From: Arsukibacterium sp. UBA3155
GTDB lineage: Bacteria; Pseudomonadota; Gammaproteobacteria; Enterobacterales; Alteromonadaceae
Direction: 5' to 3'
DNA length: 64,000 nucleotides
NCBI GenBank assembly: GCA_002364615.1
Contig: DEYP01000002.1
Span: forward strand, 113,038 to 177,037
Part shown: positions 34,666 to 44,035 of the stretch, in pieces
Layout: each line of letters opens with the position of its first letter
Position numbering within the stretch: the first letter of the stretch is position 1
Notes under the pieces: generated by a model
What the model was told of the DNA's origin: nothing
The model's database searches: none
What the model saw: only the letters and a program-made list of their open reading frames with translations
Translations under genes and position numbers: made by a program

Positions 34666-36135
34666 ATGACTGAAAAACATCCTAGTTTTCTGGATGCAGC
34701 GCTGCCGGTTATCGTTCTGATTATATTACTTTCTGCGTCGGTGTATTTATTTGGCAACGATTCCTCGTATGGGCCAAACCAGATTGCACTATTTGTTGCC
34801 ACTGCAGTAGCGGTAATCATTGGTTTAAAAAATGGGTATAAATGGCATACCATGGAAAGTGCCATGGTGTCAGGGATTTCGTTGTCATTGGGAGCGGTCC
34901 TTATTCTTCTATCAGTCGGAGCGCTGATTGGCACCTGGATGTTATCCGGTACTGTACCAACGTTGATTTACTACGGCTTACAGTTACTTAGTCCGAGTTG
35001 GTTTTACGCCGCCAGTTGTTTACTGTGTGGTATTGTGGCAATGAGCATTGGCAGTTCCTGGACCACTGCAGCGACCATAGGTGTTGCGCTAATTGGTGTA
35101 GCTTCGGGGTTAGGGTTGTCACCGGCTATTACCGCCGGTGCTATTGTTTCAGGGGCTTATTTTGGTGATAAACTTTCACCGCTGAGTGAAACGACTAACC
35201 TTGCGCCAGCAGTCGCCGGGGCTGAGCTTTTTCAACATATTCAGCATATGCTCTGGACTACTGTGCCAAGCTTTGTGCTGGCATTGATACTTTTTACCAT
35301 TATTGGTTTTAGCAGTGACATCAGTGCCGATTTTGCCCGGATTGAACAAATTAGCGCGGTATTACAAGATCAGTTCGCTATTAGCCTGGTGTCTTTGGTA
35401 CCGCTGCTGGTACTGTTAGCCATGGCGATTAAAAAAGTACCTGCATTTCCAACCGTATTTATCGGTGCCTTACTTGGCGCGGTATGGGCCGTATTTTTTC
35501 AGCAGGAATTACTGGCTCGTCTGATTGATGGTAACTTGCCGGCCACTGTGGGAGTTTTTAAACTGGTATGGCATACTTTTTATGCTGGTTTTGCTGTCGA
35601 TACGGGTGATAGTAACCTGAACGAGTTACTCAGTGGCGGCGGCATGGCAAGCATGCTCAATACTATCTGGCTGGTATTTTGTGCGATGATGTTTGGTGCA
35701 ACTATTGAGAAAATTGGTTTGCTGCGTAAATTTGTGCAGTCCATTCTCTATTTTGCCAGCAGTACCGGTTCGCTGATTACCAGTACGATAGCGACGTGTT
35801 TCGTGACCAACTTACTTACCGCCGACCAGTATATGTCGATAGTAATGCCTGGACGCATGTTTAAAGAAGAGTATAAGCGTCGTGGCCTGGCTCCGGTAAA
35901 TTTATCACGTTCACTGGAAGACGGTGGCACCATAACCAGCCCGTTAATACCATGGAACACCTGTGGGGCCTATATGCATAGTGTGTTGGGTGTCAGCCCA
36001 CTGGATTATGCCTTCTATGCGTTCTTTAACTTAATTAATCCATTGCTGTCTATAGTATATGCTTATCTGGGCATAAAGGTGCTGCGATTGTCGCCACCAG
36101 CCTCAATGCAGCCGGCAGAAACGTTAAAAAACTAG
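34666..36135 (+). CDS. nhaC: NhaC-family Na+/H+ antiporter
   Basis: This 489-residue, polytopic inner-membrane protein has family signatures MSIGSSWTTAATIG and GAIVSGAYFGDKLSPLSETTNLAPAVAG around the presumed ion path, and later SLEDGGTITSPLIPWNTCGAYM. NhaC members exchange Na+ (or malate-Na+/lactate) for H+; the simple antiporter role is most likely here beside a sodium symporter. TGGAG precedes the ATG. A terminator follows 9 bp after the stop. Confidence 0.93.
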   Translation: MTEKHPSFLDAALPVIVLIILLSASVYLFGNDSSYGPNQIALFVATAVAVIIGLKNGYKWHTMESAMVSGISLSLGAVLILLSVGALIGTWMLSGTVPTLIYYGLQLLSPSWFYAASCLLCGIVAMSIGSSWTTAATIGVALIGVASGLGLSPAITAGAIVSGAYFGDKLSPLSETTNLAPAVAGAELFQHIQHMLWTTVPSFVLALILFTIIGFSSDISADFARIEQISAVLQDQFAISLVSLVPLLVLLAMAIKKVPAFPTVFIGALLGAVWAVFFQQELLARLIDGNLPATVGVFKLVWHTFYAGFAVDTGDSNLNELLSGGGMASMLNTIWLVFCAMMFGATIEKIGLLRKFVQSILYFASSTGSLITSTIATCFVTNLLTADQYMSIVMPGRMFKEEYKRRGLAPVNLSRSLEDGGTITSPLIPWNTCGAYMHSVLGVSPLDYAFYAFFNLINPLLSIVYAYLGIKVLRLSPPASMQPAETLKN

Positions 36136-36144
36136 CACAATCTG

Positions 36145-36170
36145 AAGCCTGAAAATATTCAGGCTTTTTT
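36145..36170 (+). terminator. Rho-independent terminator of nhaC
   Basis: The stem AAGCCTGAA/TTCAGGCTT with a 4-nt loop is followed by TTTT. Confidence 0.92.
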
Positions 36171-36211
36171 AACTCAGAACCAGAGTGTTTTAATGGTCTC
36201 AAGGAGAAAGT

Positions 36212-38794
36212 ATGAGTAGCAATTCAGACCGAAACAGCCGTCGTTTGGCCGATTATCGGCAACCCGATTTTCTGATCCCTGAAATTGAACTGACCTTTGA
36301 ACTGGTTCCTGAGGCGACGCGGGTAACGGCGCTGATGAAAATTACCCAGCAGCGCGCTGGTGCTCCCCTGGTATTAGATGGTCAGCAGCTAAGCCTGAAA
36401 TATATCGCGCTTGATAACGTTGAACTTGGTCCTGAGCGCTATCAGCTTACCGATGATCATCTGATTATCCCAAGTGTGCCAAAAACATTTACTCTGCAAC
36501 TGATTACTGAGATAGCTCCGGCAGAAAATACGGCTCTGGAAGGTTTATATCTTGCCAACAATGTATTTTGTACCCAGTGTGAAGCTGAAGGGTTTCGCAG
36601 GATCATGTTTTATCCTGATCGACCTGACGTATTATCGGTCTATACCACCCATATTATTGCTGACCATAAACAGTACCCCTATCTGCTTGCCAATGGCAAT
36701 AACATTGCGACTGAGCAACGTGCTGATGGCAGAACCCGTGTTAGCTGGCATGATCCCTTTGCCAAGCCCTGTTACTTATTTGCCTTAGTTGCCGGCAACT
36801 TCGATTGCCTGTCGGATCAATTTACGACAGCAAGCGGCCGTCAGGTAAGCCTGCAACTTTTTGTAGAACCAGGCCAGCAGGAAAAAGGTCATTTTGCGAT
36901 GGCAGCGCTTAAACGCGCAATGCGCTGGGACGAAACACGTTACAATCTGGAATACGATCTGGATGTGTATATGGTTGTTGCCGTTGATTTTTTTAATATG
37001 GGCGCAATGGAAAATAAAGGTCTCAATGTTTTTAACAGTAAGTATGTGTTAGCCGATGACAGTACTGCCACAGACAAAGACTACTTTAATATTGAATCAA
37101 TAATCGGTCATGAATATTTTCATAACTGGACGGGTAACAGGGTAACGTGTCGTGACTGGTTTCAGCTCAGCCTAAAAGAAGGGTTAACGGTATTCCGGGA
37201 TCAGGAGTTCAGCGCAGATATGGGCTCTGCGACAGTCAATCGGATTGATGCGGTTAAACTTATCCGTACTGCGCAGTTTGCTGAGGATGCCGGGCCGATG
37301 GCACACCCAATAAGACCTGAGCAAGTACTTGAAATGAATAACTTTTATACCGTCACGGTATATGATAAAGGTGCTGAAGTTATCCGGATGCTGCAGACTC
37401 TGCTTGGCAAGCCAGGCTTCAACAGGGGGCTGGCGCTTTATTTGCAGCGCCACGATGGCCAGGCGGTGACCTGCGATGATTTTGTTGCAGCGATGCAAGA
37501 CGCTAACAGTATAGATTTAACTCAGTTCAGGCTGTGGTACAGTCAGTCTGGCACGCCGGTAGTCACCCTGACTCAACAGTTTGATCCGCAAACGTCAACT
37601 TTGCATCTTGAAGTAAAACAGCAGCTTTCGGGAAATTCAGAACAAACAACCCAGCAAGCGTTGCTGATACCCTTGCAATTACAACTATTAAGCCGTGACG
37701 GCAGGGTGGATCAGCAACACCTTATTACACTGCGCCAGCAAACTGAACATTTCAGTTTTAACAATCTATCAGTCGAACCGGTTGTGGTATGGGAGAATTT
37801 TTCTGCGCCAGTGAAATTGCAACAAGACTATTCGTTGTCCCAGTTATTACTGATTGCTGAAAAGGCAAATAACGGGTTTGCCCGTTGGGATGCCATGCAG
37901 GTATTCTGGTCTGATTTTATCCGGCAACACTTAGCGCAACCCGCCACCCGGCTTGAATTGCCCGCTGAGTTGATAACACTACTCAGCCAGTGGTTACAGC
38001 ATCCATTGCCCGATCAGGCACTCACCGCAGAGCTGCTAACCTTACCTGATTTTGATACCCTGGCCGAGCAGTATCAGCATATACCGGTGTCGGGCATCAT
38101 CAGCAGCCTAAAGACGATTAAACTACAGCTGGCGAACCAGCTTGCCAAAGACTGGCGTCACTGTTATCAAGCCACTGAACATGCATCATATCGTTATACA
38201 GAGCAGGGAGCAGGTGGCAGGGCGCTGCGTAATTGTTGTTTAAGTTACCTTGCACTGCTTAGTGATGGCTCTGAACTGCTCAATCAGCACTATCAGAAAT
38301 CAGACAACATGACGGATACGCTGGCCGCACTTGTTGCGGCGCAATATGCAGCGCTAGCGGGATTTAACGATATGGCAGAGAATTTTGCGTTAAAGTGGCA
38401 AGACAACGTATTGATTATGGATAAATACTTTTCGTTGCTTGCCAGTAATCCCAGAGAAGAGGTGTTTGATAGTTTAGAAAAATTAAGTCGCCATCCGCTT
38501 TTCAGTTGGAAAAATCCTAACCGGGTCAGGGCTTTGTATGGTGCTTTTAGTATGCGCAATCCTGAACAATTTCATCGTACTGACGGGCAGGGGTATCGTT
38601 GTCTGGCCGCAGTCGTCGCCAGAATGGACTCGATAAACCCGCAGGTGGCTGCCCGCCTGGTTACTCCCTTACTCGCCTGGAAACGCTTTAACGATCAACG
38701 ACGTGACCATATGTTGGCCACACTTAAGCAATTAGCAACGCAGGAGAAATTAAGTAATGATCTCTATGAGAAAATTACTAAAAGCTTGTCATGA
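36212..38794 (+). CDS. pepN: Aminopeptidase N
   Basis: This 860-residue M1-family zinc aminopeptidase removes N-terminal residues from peptides in the cytoplasm. The exopeptidase motif GAMEN lies near residue 265. The zinc site is His300-Glu301-x-x-His304 (HEYFHNW) with Glu323 in LKEGLTVFRD. The Tyr of YDKGAEVIRML stabilises the transition state. The long C-terminal helical domain is complete. AAGGAGAAAG precedes the ATG. The DUF2835 gene overlaps its stop by 4 bp. Confidence 0.96.
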   Translation: MSSNSDRNSRRLADYRQPDFLIPEIELTFELVPEATRVTALMKITQQRAGAPLVLDGQQLSLKYIALDNVELGPERYQLTDDHLIIPSVPKTFTLQLITEIAPAENTALEGLYLANNVFCTQCEAEGFRRIMFYPDRPDVLSVYTTHIIADHKQYPYLLANGNNIATEQRADGRTRVSWHDPFAKPCYLFALVAGNFDCLSDQFTTASGRQVSLQLFVEPGQQEKGHFAMAALKRAMRWDETRYNLEYDLDVYMVVAVDFFNMGAMENKGLNVFNSKYVLADDSTATDKDYFNIESIIGHEYFHNWTGNRVTCRDWFQLSLKEGLTVFRDQEFSADMGSATVNRIDAVKLIRTAQFAEDAGPMAHPIRPEQVLEMNNFYTVTVYDKGAEVIRMLQTLLGKPGFNRGLALYLQRHDGQAVTCDDFVAAMQDANSIDLTQFRLWYSQSGTPVVTLTQQFDPQTSTLHLEVKQQLSGNSEQTTQQALLIPLQLQLLSRDGRVDQQHLITLRQQTEHFSFNNLSVEPVVVWENFSAPVKLQQDYSLSQLLLIAEKANNGFARWDAMQVFWSDFIRQHLAQPATRLELPAELITLLSQWLQHPLPDQALTAELLTLPDFDTLAEQYQHIPVSGIISSLKTIKLQLANQLAKDWRHCYQATEHASYRYTEQGAGGRALRNCCLSYLALLSDGSELLNQHYQKSDNMTDTLAALVAAQYAALAGFNDMAENFALKWQDNVLIMDKYFSLLASNPREEVFDSLEKLSRHPLFSWKNPNRVRALYGAFSMRNPEQFHRTDGQGYRCLAAVVARMDSINPQVAARLVTPLLAWKRFNDQRRDHMLATLKQLATQEKLSNDLYEKITKSLS

Positions 38795-39015
38795 AACGGC
38801 TATTTGTGTTTAGTGCTTTTCTGGGCAGGGAAAAATGCCTACTCTATTATCAGGGCACACTGCGCTATGTGGTTGTAACCGCAGACAGTGGAGAGCGCAT
38901 CCAGCTTGGTTTAAAGCATTTTCAGCCCTTTTTTTCAGAGTCGGGCCTGCGCGGTCGGTTCAGGTTGTCGTTGTCGCAAAGTGGCGCTTTTGAAAGGCTG
39001 GAAAAAATTAATTAG
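38791..39015 (+). CDS. DUF2835 protein
   Basis: This 74-residue protein matches the DUF2835 pattern: CLLYYQGTLRYVVVTADSGERIQL, then HFQPFFSESGLRGRFRLSL, and a closing FERLEKIN. Function is unknown. It starts within the pepN stop (ATGA), so it is translationally coupled; this pairing is common in marine gammaproteobacteria as far as I recall. Confidence 0.8.
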   Translation: MKRLFVFSAFLGREKCLLYYQGTLRYVVVTADSGERIQLGLKHFQPFFSESGLRGRFRLSLSQSGAFERLEKIN

Positions 39016-39067
39016 AGTTATTACTTTAAACGATAGATTAAAACGACGACTTGCAGTTTCATCTGGT

Positions 39068-39095
39068 TTGACCTTTAATTTCATTAGCTTATGAT
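39068..39095 (+). promoter_or_regulatory. Candidate promoter of the DUF1302 operon
   Basis: TTGACC (39068-39073), a 16-bp spacer and TATGAT (39090-39095) make a good sigma-70 match. The start would be near 39102, leaving a leader of about 230 nt before the DUF1302 gene. Confidence 0.45.
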
Positions 39096-39198
39096 GTGGT
39101 GTTAACGTGCTTAAGACAATGATTAAACTGAAAGTGCGATTATCAGATCAGGCAGATGCTGCAATAAGTAAAAATTGAATAAAAATCAACAGATATAC

Positions 39199-39279
39199 GC
39201 AAGGAGAAGCCTTGCTAACACCCTAAAATGATGTAATTATTTCCGTGATGCAAGCTGAGCTCCGAGCAGTTGGCTCAGC
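39199..39279 (+). other. Leader of the DUF1302 gene with two hairpins
   Basis: The 319-bp stretch 39016-39334 holds no gene I can support. It contains hairpin GCAAGG/CCTTGC (39199-39215, with AAGGAG inside) and hairpin GCTGAGC/GCTCAGC (39254-39279, 12-nt loop). No T tract follows either one. Neither matches a riboswitch class I know. Confidence 0.4.
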
Positions 39280-39334
39280 ATAATAATTAAAAAGACATAA
39301 AACATACCTGCAGGGACAGGGGGGAGATCACAAG

Positions 39335-41491
39335 ATGAATAGAAGGCCTGATACTTTTTATAAAAGTCCGTTAGCCTTGGGGGTTGCATCTGCATTACTG
39401 GCATTGTCCATTGTGCCTGCTCAAGCAGCAACCTTTAAAGTTGGCAATTTCGATGTCGTATTCGATTCAACGTTTTCATACGGTGGCAGTATTCGCACCG
39501 AAGAGCGGAATTGGGATACCATTTCTAAGGTAAATCACCCGCGCTTTGACTGGACAGGTTATGGCTATATTGTTGACGGTAGTGGCAACCCTAATTTTAA
39601 CAGTGTCTATGCCAACTCTCAGATATGGGAACAACCTGGTTCCTACTCCAGTAATGGCGATGGCGGCAATCTGAACTTTGACCGTGGCGATATGTACAGC
39701 AGCTTGTTTAAAGGCGTACATGAGTTAGCTATCAGCGGTGACAATATTGGTTTATTTACCCGGTTTATGTATTTTTATGATTTTGCTGTCGCAGATCAGG
39801 ATTTTGCTTATACCAACCCTTTAAGTGGTAATCGGGTCGATCCCTGTGCCGATAGTGGTTCCAGCGAATTGGCATGTAAAGATTTACGACTGTTAGATGC
39901 TTATGTATACGGTAATTTCAGTTTTAACGATGGCATGACCCCAGTGACAATTCGAGTGGGTAATCAGGTGTTAAGTTGGGGTGAAAGTACGCTTATCCAA
40001 CACGGCATTAATATTACACCGATAGATGTCGGTATTGCCCGAGCGCCAGGCGCTGAATTAAAAGAAGCTTATATCCCTGTCGGCATGATTACCTTGTCTG
40101 TTGGTTTAACAGAAAACCTGTCTACTGAACTTTTTTATCAGTACGATTGGGAACAAAGCTACTTGCCAGTTCCGGGTAGCTACTTCTCTACCAATGACTT
40201 TGCCGGTCGGGGTGGTTATGCCCAGAACGTGCAGTTAGGTTTTGCGGGTAACCCGGATATCGATATGGATTTTCTGGTTGACCAAATGAATACATTGTCG
40301 ATGTTTGCGCCGCAATTGTTGCAGGTTATTACTAACCCTGCCAGCACAGCTCAGCAGCGTGCTGACGCCGTAAACCTGGCAATTGCTTATCCGACAAAGG
40401 TAACACTGCGTCCGGAAGGCAGTGCTGGTGAAGTGAAACCTAAAAATGGTGGGCAATACGGTATTAAATTTGAGTATTATGCACCGGAGTTGAATGAAAC
40501 CGAGTTTGCGCTGTACTACATGAATTACCATAGCCGGGTTCCTGTTATTTCAGGTATCGCATCTGATTTCAGAGTAGGTGCGGATCCTGAAAGTGGAGAA
40601 TTCATAGGTGTACTTCAGTCGTTAAGTTTCCTGTCGCAAAATCAAGGTCAGATTACCAGTGAAAATATTGCCAGTATGGAAATGTTTTCGCAGGCGTTAT
40701 TAGAATATCCTGAAGATATTAAGCTATATGGTTTTAGTTTTAATACAACGGTAGGCGGAACGTCAATTGCAGGCGAAATAGCCTATCGGCAGGATGAGCC
40801 ATTGCAAATTGACGACGTTGAAATTTTATATGCGGGGATGCCTGAACAGCTAGCCAATGCCGGTTTGCGTACCGATTTGGCAGGTATATCTCAGATAGGC
40901 CGGGTGTTTGGCGAAAAAGTTGGCCCGGGTGATTTTGCCCAAGGGTACATCCTAAGTGATACCTTGCAGGCGCAAGCGACCTTTACGCATTTATTTGGCC
41001 CTATGCTGGGAGCTGATAACTTTAGTATGTTAGGTGAAATTGGTGGTATCACCATTAATGATATGCCAGCATATGATGAGTTACGTTTAAATGGTCCAGG
41101 CACGGATCGCAGCGGTGGTCCTCTGATTGGTGTAAATGGTCCATCTCAAGGCCTGCACACTGGTTTGTCTGATGGCCCTGAAACCAATCCATTTCCAACA
41201 AAATCTGCGTGGGGATATCGTATTCTGGCTAAAGCAGACTATAACAACGTCTTTGCTGGCGTTAATATGTCGCAACGGTTGGTGTTTTCACATGACGTGA
41301 ATGGTATTACCCCTGATCCGTTATTCATGTTTGTTGAAGATAGAAAATCAGCAGCTTACGCGGTTAGTTTTGATTACCTGAGTAAGTGGTCAGCTGAGGT
41401 TTCTTACAATTTGTTCTGGGGTGGTAAGGGTACTACTAACAACGTAGCCGACCGTGATTTTGTATCTTTTAATATTAAATATTCTATTTAA
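39335..41491 (+). CDS. DUF1302 outer-membrane-associated protein
   Basis: This 718-residue exported protein has a signal peptide (ending PAQAATF) and the DUF1302 layout: VFDSTFSYGGSIRTEER near the start, RVGNQVLSWGESTLIQHGIN, and a C-terminal part with alternating beta-strand character ending in aromatic-rich FVSFNIKYSI. That suggests an outer-membrane beta-barrel or a protein associated with one. No substrate is known. It is the first gene of a conserved DUF1302-DUF1329-YCF48-RND set. GGGAG lies before the ATG. Confidence 0.83.
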   Translation: MNRRPDTFYKSPLALGVASALLALSIVPAQAATFKVGNFDVVFDSTFSYGGSIRTEERNWDTISKVNHPRFDWTGYGYIVDGSGNPNFNSVYANSQIWEQPGSYSSNGDGGNLNFDRGDMYSSLFKGVHELAISGDNIGLFTRFMYFYDFAVADQDFAYTNPLSGNRVDPCADSGSSELACKDLRLLDAYVYGNFSFNDGMTPVTIRVGNQVLSWGESTLIQHGINITPIDVGIARAPGAELKEAYIPVGMITLSVGLTENLSTELFYQYDWEQSYLPVPGSYFSTNDFAGRGGYAQNVQLGFAGNPDIDMDFLVDQMNTLSMFAPQLLQVITNPASTAQQRADAVNLAIAYPTKVTLRPEGSAGEVKPKNGGQYGIKFEYYAPELNETEFALYYMNYHSRVPVISGIASDFRVGADPESGEFIGVLQSLSFLSQNQGQITSENIASMEMFSQALLEYPEDIKLYGFSFNTTVGGTSIAGEIAYRQDEPLQIDDVEILYAGMPEQLANAGLRTDLAGISQIGRVFGEKVGPGDFAQGYILSDTLQAQATFTHLFGPMLGADNFSMLGEIGGITINDMPAYDELRLNGPGTDRSGGPLIGVNGPSQGLHTGLSDGPETNPFPTKSAWGYRILAKADYNNVFAGVNMSQRLVFSHDVNGITPDPLFMFVEDRKSAAYAVSFDYLSKWSAEVSYNLFWGGKGTTNNVADRDFVSFNIKYSI

Positions 41492-41507
41492 GGGACGAGA
41501 GCCGATT

Positions 41508-42869
41508 ATGAAAAAACTCACCCTATTATCTTCAGCGATTGCTCTGATTGTCAGCTGTAACGCCCTGGCAAAAATAACACCAGAACAAGCTGCCAGGTTG
41601 GGAAATGATTTAACGCCGCTGGGTGCTGAGAAAGCTGCAAATGCTGATGGCTCAATTCCAGCATGGACAGGTGGTATTAAAAGTGCGCCAGCAGGTTACA
41701 CAGCTGGTGATCATCATATTAATCCATTTGCTTCAGATGAAGTGGTATTAACCATTGATAAATCTAATGTTGCAGACCATCGGCAGTTTTTAAGCCCGGG
41801 TATGATACAGCTGTTTGATATTTATCCTGATACCTTTAAGATGAATGTCTATCCAACTCGTCGTAGTGCATCATTTCCTCAATATTTTTATGATGCTACC
41901 CAAAAAATTGCTACTGAAGCTGAGTTAGTTCAAGGTGGTAATGGTTTGATTAACGCGGCAATAGGCATTCCATTTCCAATACCGCAAAATGGTTTGGAAG
42001 CGGTCTGGAACCATATTGTTCGTTATCGTGGTGTTGCTGCAAGCCGTAATGGTGGCCAGGCTGCGCCTACCTCTAACGGTGCCTATACGGTTATTGGCTT
42101 CGATGAACAAATCATGTTTAAGTATTCTCATCCGGACGCCACTGCAGACGCATTAGAAGCTGAAAACATCTTGTTCAGATTTAAGCAAAGCGTTACCTCG
42201 CCAGCGCGACTGGCAGGCACAGCGTTATTAGTGCATGAAACGATGGATCAGGTGGCAACACCTCGTCAGGCCTGGACTTATAATACCGGCCAACGTCGGG
42301 TTCGTCGTGCGCCAAACGTCGCCTACGATGCACCAGGTACTGCGTCAGATGGTTTACGGACCACTGATGACTTTGACATGTTCAACGGTTCACCTGACCG
42401 TTATAACTGGGAGCTGAAAGGCAAACAGGAAATGTATATTGCGTACAATGATTATAAGTTGCACAGCAAAGAAGCAAAATATGCTGACATTCTGATGGCC
42501 GGTCATATTAATCCTGATTATGTTCGTTGGGAAAAACACCGGGTTTGGGTGGTCGAAGCAACCCTGAAAGAGGGTACCCGGCATGTATATGGTAAGCGGG
42601 TATTTTATATCGATGAAGACAGCTGGCAAATTCATGTTGCGGACCTGTACGATAACCGTGGTGACATGTATCGGGTAGCGGTTGCGCATGGCTTGAACTA
42701 TTATGAAGTACCAACCCATTGGAGTACGCTGGAAGTTTATCATGATCTTAACTCCCGTCGTTATATCGCCATTGGTCTGGACAACGAAGACAGAATGTAT
42801 GACTTTTCAGTTCAACTTTCTGACAATGACTTCACGCCTGCAGCATTGCGCCGTGAGGGTACTCGTTAA
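41508..42869 (+). CDS. DUF1329 periplasmic/outer-membrane lipid-handling-like protein
   Basis: This 453-residue exported protein has a signal peptide of MKKLTLLSSAIALIVSCNALA type, in which the Cys does not form a good lipobox. DUF1329 features include LTPLGAEKAANADGSIPAWTGG and the later WQIHVADLYDNRGDMYRVA. The family resembles the LolA/LolB-like superfamily in fold predictions, so lipid or hydrophobe binding is plausible but inferred. The start at 41508 gives the signal peptide; the upstream frame overlaps the DUF1302 gene. A terminator follows. Confidence 0.83.
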   Translation: MKKLTLLSSAIALIVSCNALAKITPEQAARLGNDLTPLGAEKAANADGSIPAWTGGIKSAPAGYTAGDHHINPFASDEVVLTIDKSNVADHRQFLSPGMIQLFDIYPDTFKMNVYPTRRSASFPQYFYDATQKIATEAELVQGGNGLINAAIGIPFPIPQNGLEAVWNHIVRYRGVAASRNGGQAAPTSNGAYTVIGFDEQIMFKYSHPDATADALEAENILFRFKQSVTSPARLAGTALLVHETMDQVATPRQAWTYNTGQRRVRRAPNVAYDAPGTASDGLRTTDDFDMFNGSPDRYNWELKGKQEMYIAYNDYKLHSKEAKYADILMAGHINPDYVRWEKHRVWVVEATLKEGTRHVYGKRVFYIDEDSWQIHVADLYDNRGDMYRVAVAHGLNYYEVPTHWSTLEVYHDLNSRRYIAIGLDNEDRMYDFSVQLSDNDFTPAALRREGTR

Positions 42870-42884
42870 CTCACGATAGTAGTT

Positions 42885-42915
42885 AAACGGCTGGCATTAG
42901 CTGGCCGTTTTTTTT
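42885..42915 (+). terminator. Terminator after the DUF1329 gene
   Basis: An 11-bp stem AAACGGCTGGC/GCTGGCCGTTT (two G-U pairs) with loop ATTA is followed by a T run. It splits the locus into two transcriptional halves, or attenuates the second. Confidence 0.87.
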
Positions 42916-42993
42916 AGCTTTAATTTCTGTCGCAACAGTGGTGTTGGCAGTAATTAATTTATTTATGCATTGTAAAGAGTAAGTACGCTGCCT

Positions 42994-44034
42994 ATGTTTA
43001 AGAAACTTTTTTTGGCTTGCAGTTGTGTTTTGTTAAGCAATACAGCGTTGCAGACGCGGGCCGATGTCAACTCTGTAGATGAAGCTAAGGCAGCATATAT
43101 AATGCCGCTCGCCGCACAGTCATTATTGACCGATGTGCAAAAGGTTAGTGATAATTTTTATGTGGCAGTGGGTGAGCGTGGTCATATTTTATTGAGTAAC
43201 GATGGCGCTCAGTGGCAACAGGTGCCGGTACCTACACAAAGCCTGCTGACTGCAGTTTTCTTTGTTGATGAGCAACACGGTTGGGCTGTGGGGCATGACG
43301 CCTTAATACTGGCGACCAGCGATGGCGGTGCCAGTTGGCAGCTACAGCAGTTTTTGCCTGATGATGATAAGCCTCTGCTGGACGTTTACTTCCGCGATGC
43401 CCAACATGGTATGGCGATAGGCGCTTATGGCTTATTTTTTGTTACCACCGACGGTGGTAAAAACTGGCAGCAGGAATTATTTGTCGAACTCGCAGCTGAG
43501 GAAGATAAAGAATACTTACTGGATTTACAGCAAACTGATCCCGAGATTTACCGTCAGGAACTGAGTTCAATTTTGCCCCATTTTAATCGACTATTTATCG
43601 ATGGTAATACGTTATACATGGTTGGTGAATCAGGTTTTATCGCAAAAAGTTTAGATTTCGGATCCAGTTGGCAGCGAATGGAAGAGTTTTATAACGGTTC
43701 CTTATTTGATTTGCATCGGACGCCACAAATGGGGTTGCTAGCCGTTGGTTTACGCGGTCACGTTTTTCGAAGCGAAGACAACGGTCAGAATTGGCAACAA
43801 ATTGAGATTAGTGAAGCGGCTACGTTGAATAGCGTGTTCAGTGATGCAAACGGCAATGTTTATCTGACAGGTAATGCAGGCACTTTATTACAAAGTGAAG
43901 ATGACGGTGTCAGCTTTGCGGAACGCTCGCAAGACGATGGTAAAGCAATTTTAAATGGGGTGGCTCTGGATAACAGGATGTTATTGGTTACTGAGGTTGG
44001 CATTAAAGTATTAAATCTGGATAAGTCTGAATAA
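42994..44034 (+). CDS. YCF48/BNR-repeat exported protein
   Basis: This 346-residue protein has a signal peptide and repeated beta-propeller-like units: VGERGHILLSNDGAQWQ, VGHDALILATSDGGASWQ, IGAYGLFFVTTDGGKNWQ, VGESGFIAKSLDFGSSWQ, VGLRGHVFRSEDNGQNWQ and LTGNAGTLLQSEDDGVSF. The YCF48 fold in plants and cyanobacteria aids photosystem II assembly; that role does not apply here. It sits one base before the RND gene and probably acts with that transporter. Confidence 0.87.
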   Translation: MFKKLFLACSCVLLSNTALQTRADVNSVDEAKAAYIMPLAAQSLLTDVQKVSDNFYVAVGERGHILLSNDGAQWQQVPVPTQSLLTAVFFVDEQHGWAVGHDALILATSDGGASWQLQQFLPDDDKPLLDVYFRDAQHGMAIGAYGLFFVTTDGGKNWQQELFVELAAEEDKEYLLDLQQTDPEIYRQELSSILPHFNRLFIDGNTLYMVGESGFIAKSLDFGSSWQRMEEFYNGSLFDLHRTPQMGLLAVGLRGHVFRSEDNGQNWQQIEISEAATLNSVFSDANGNVYLTGNAGTLLQSEDDGVSFAERSQDDGKAILNGVALDNRMLLVTEVGIKVLNLDKSE

Positions 44035-44035
44035 T

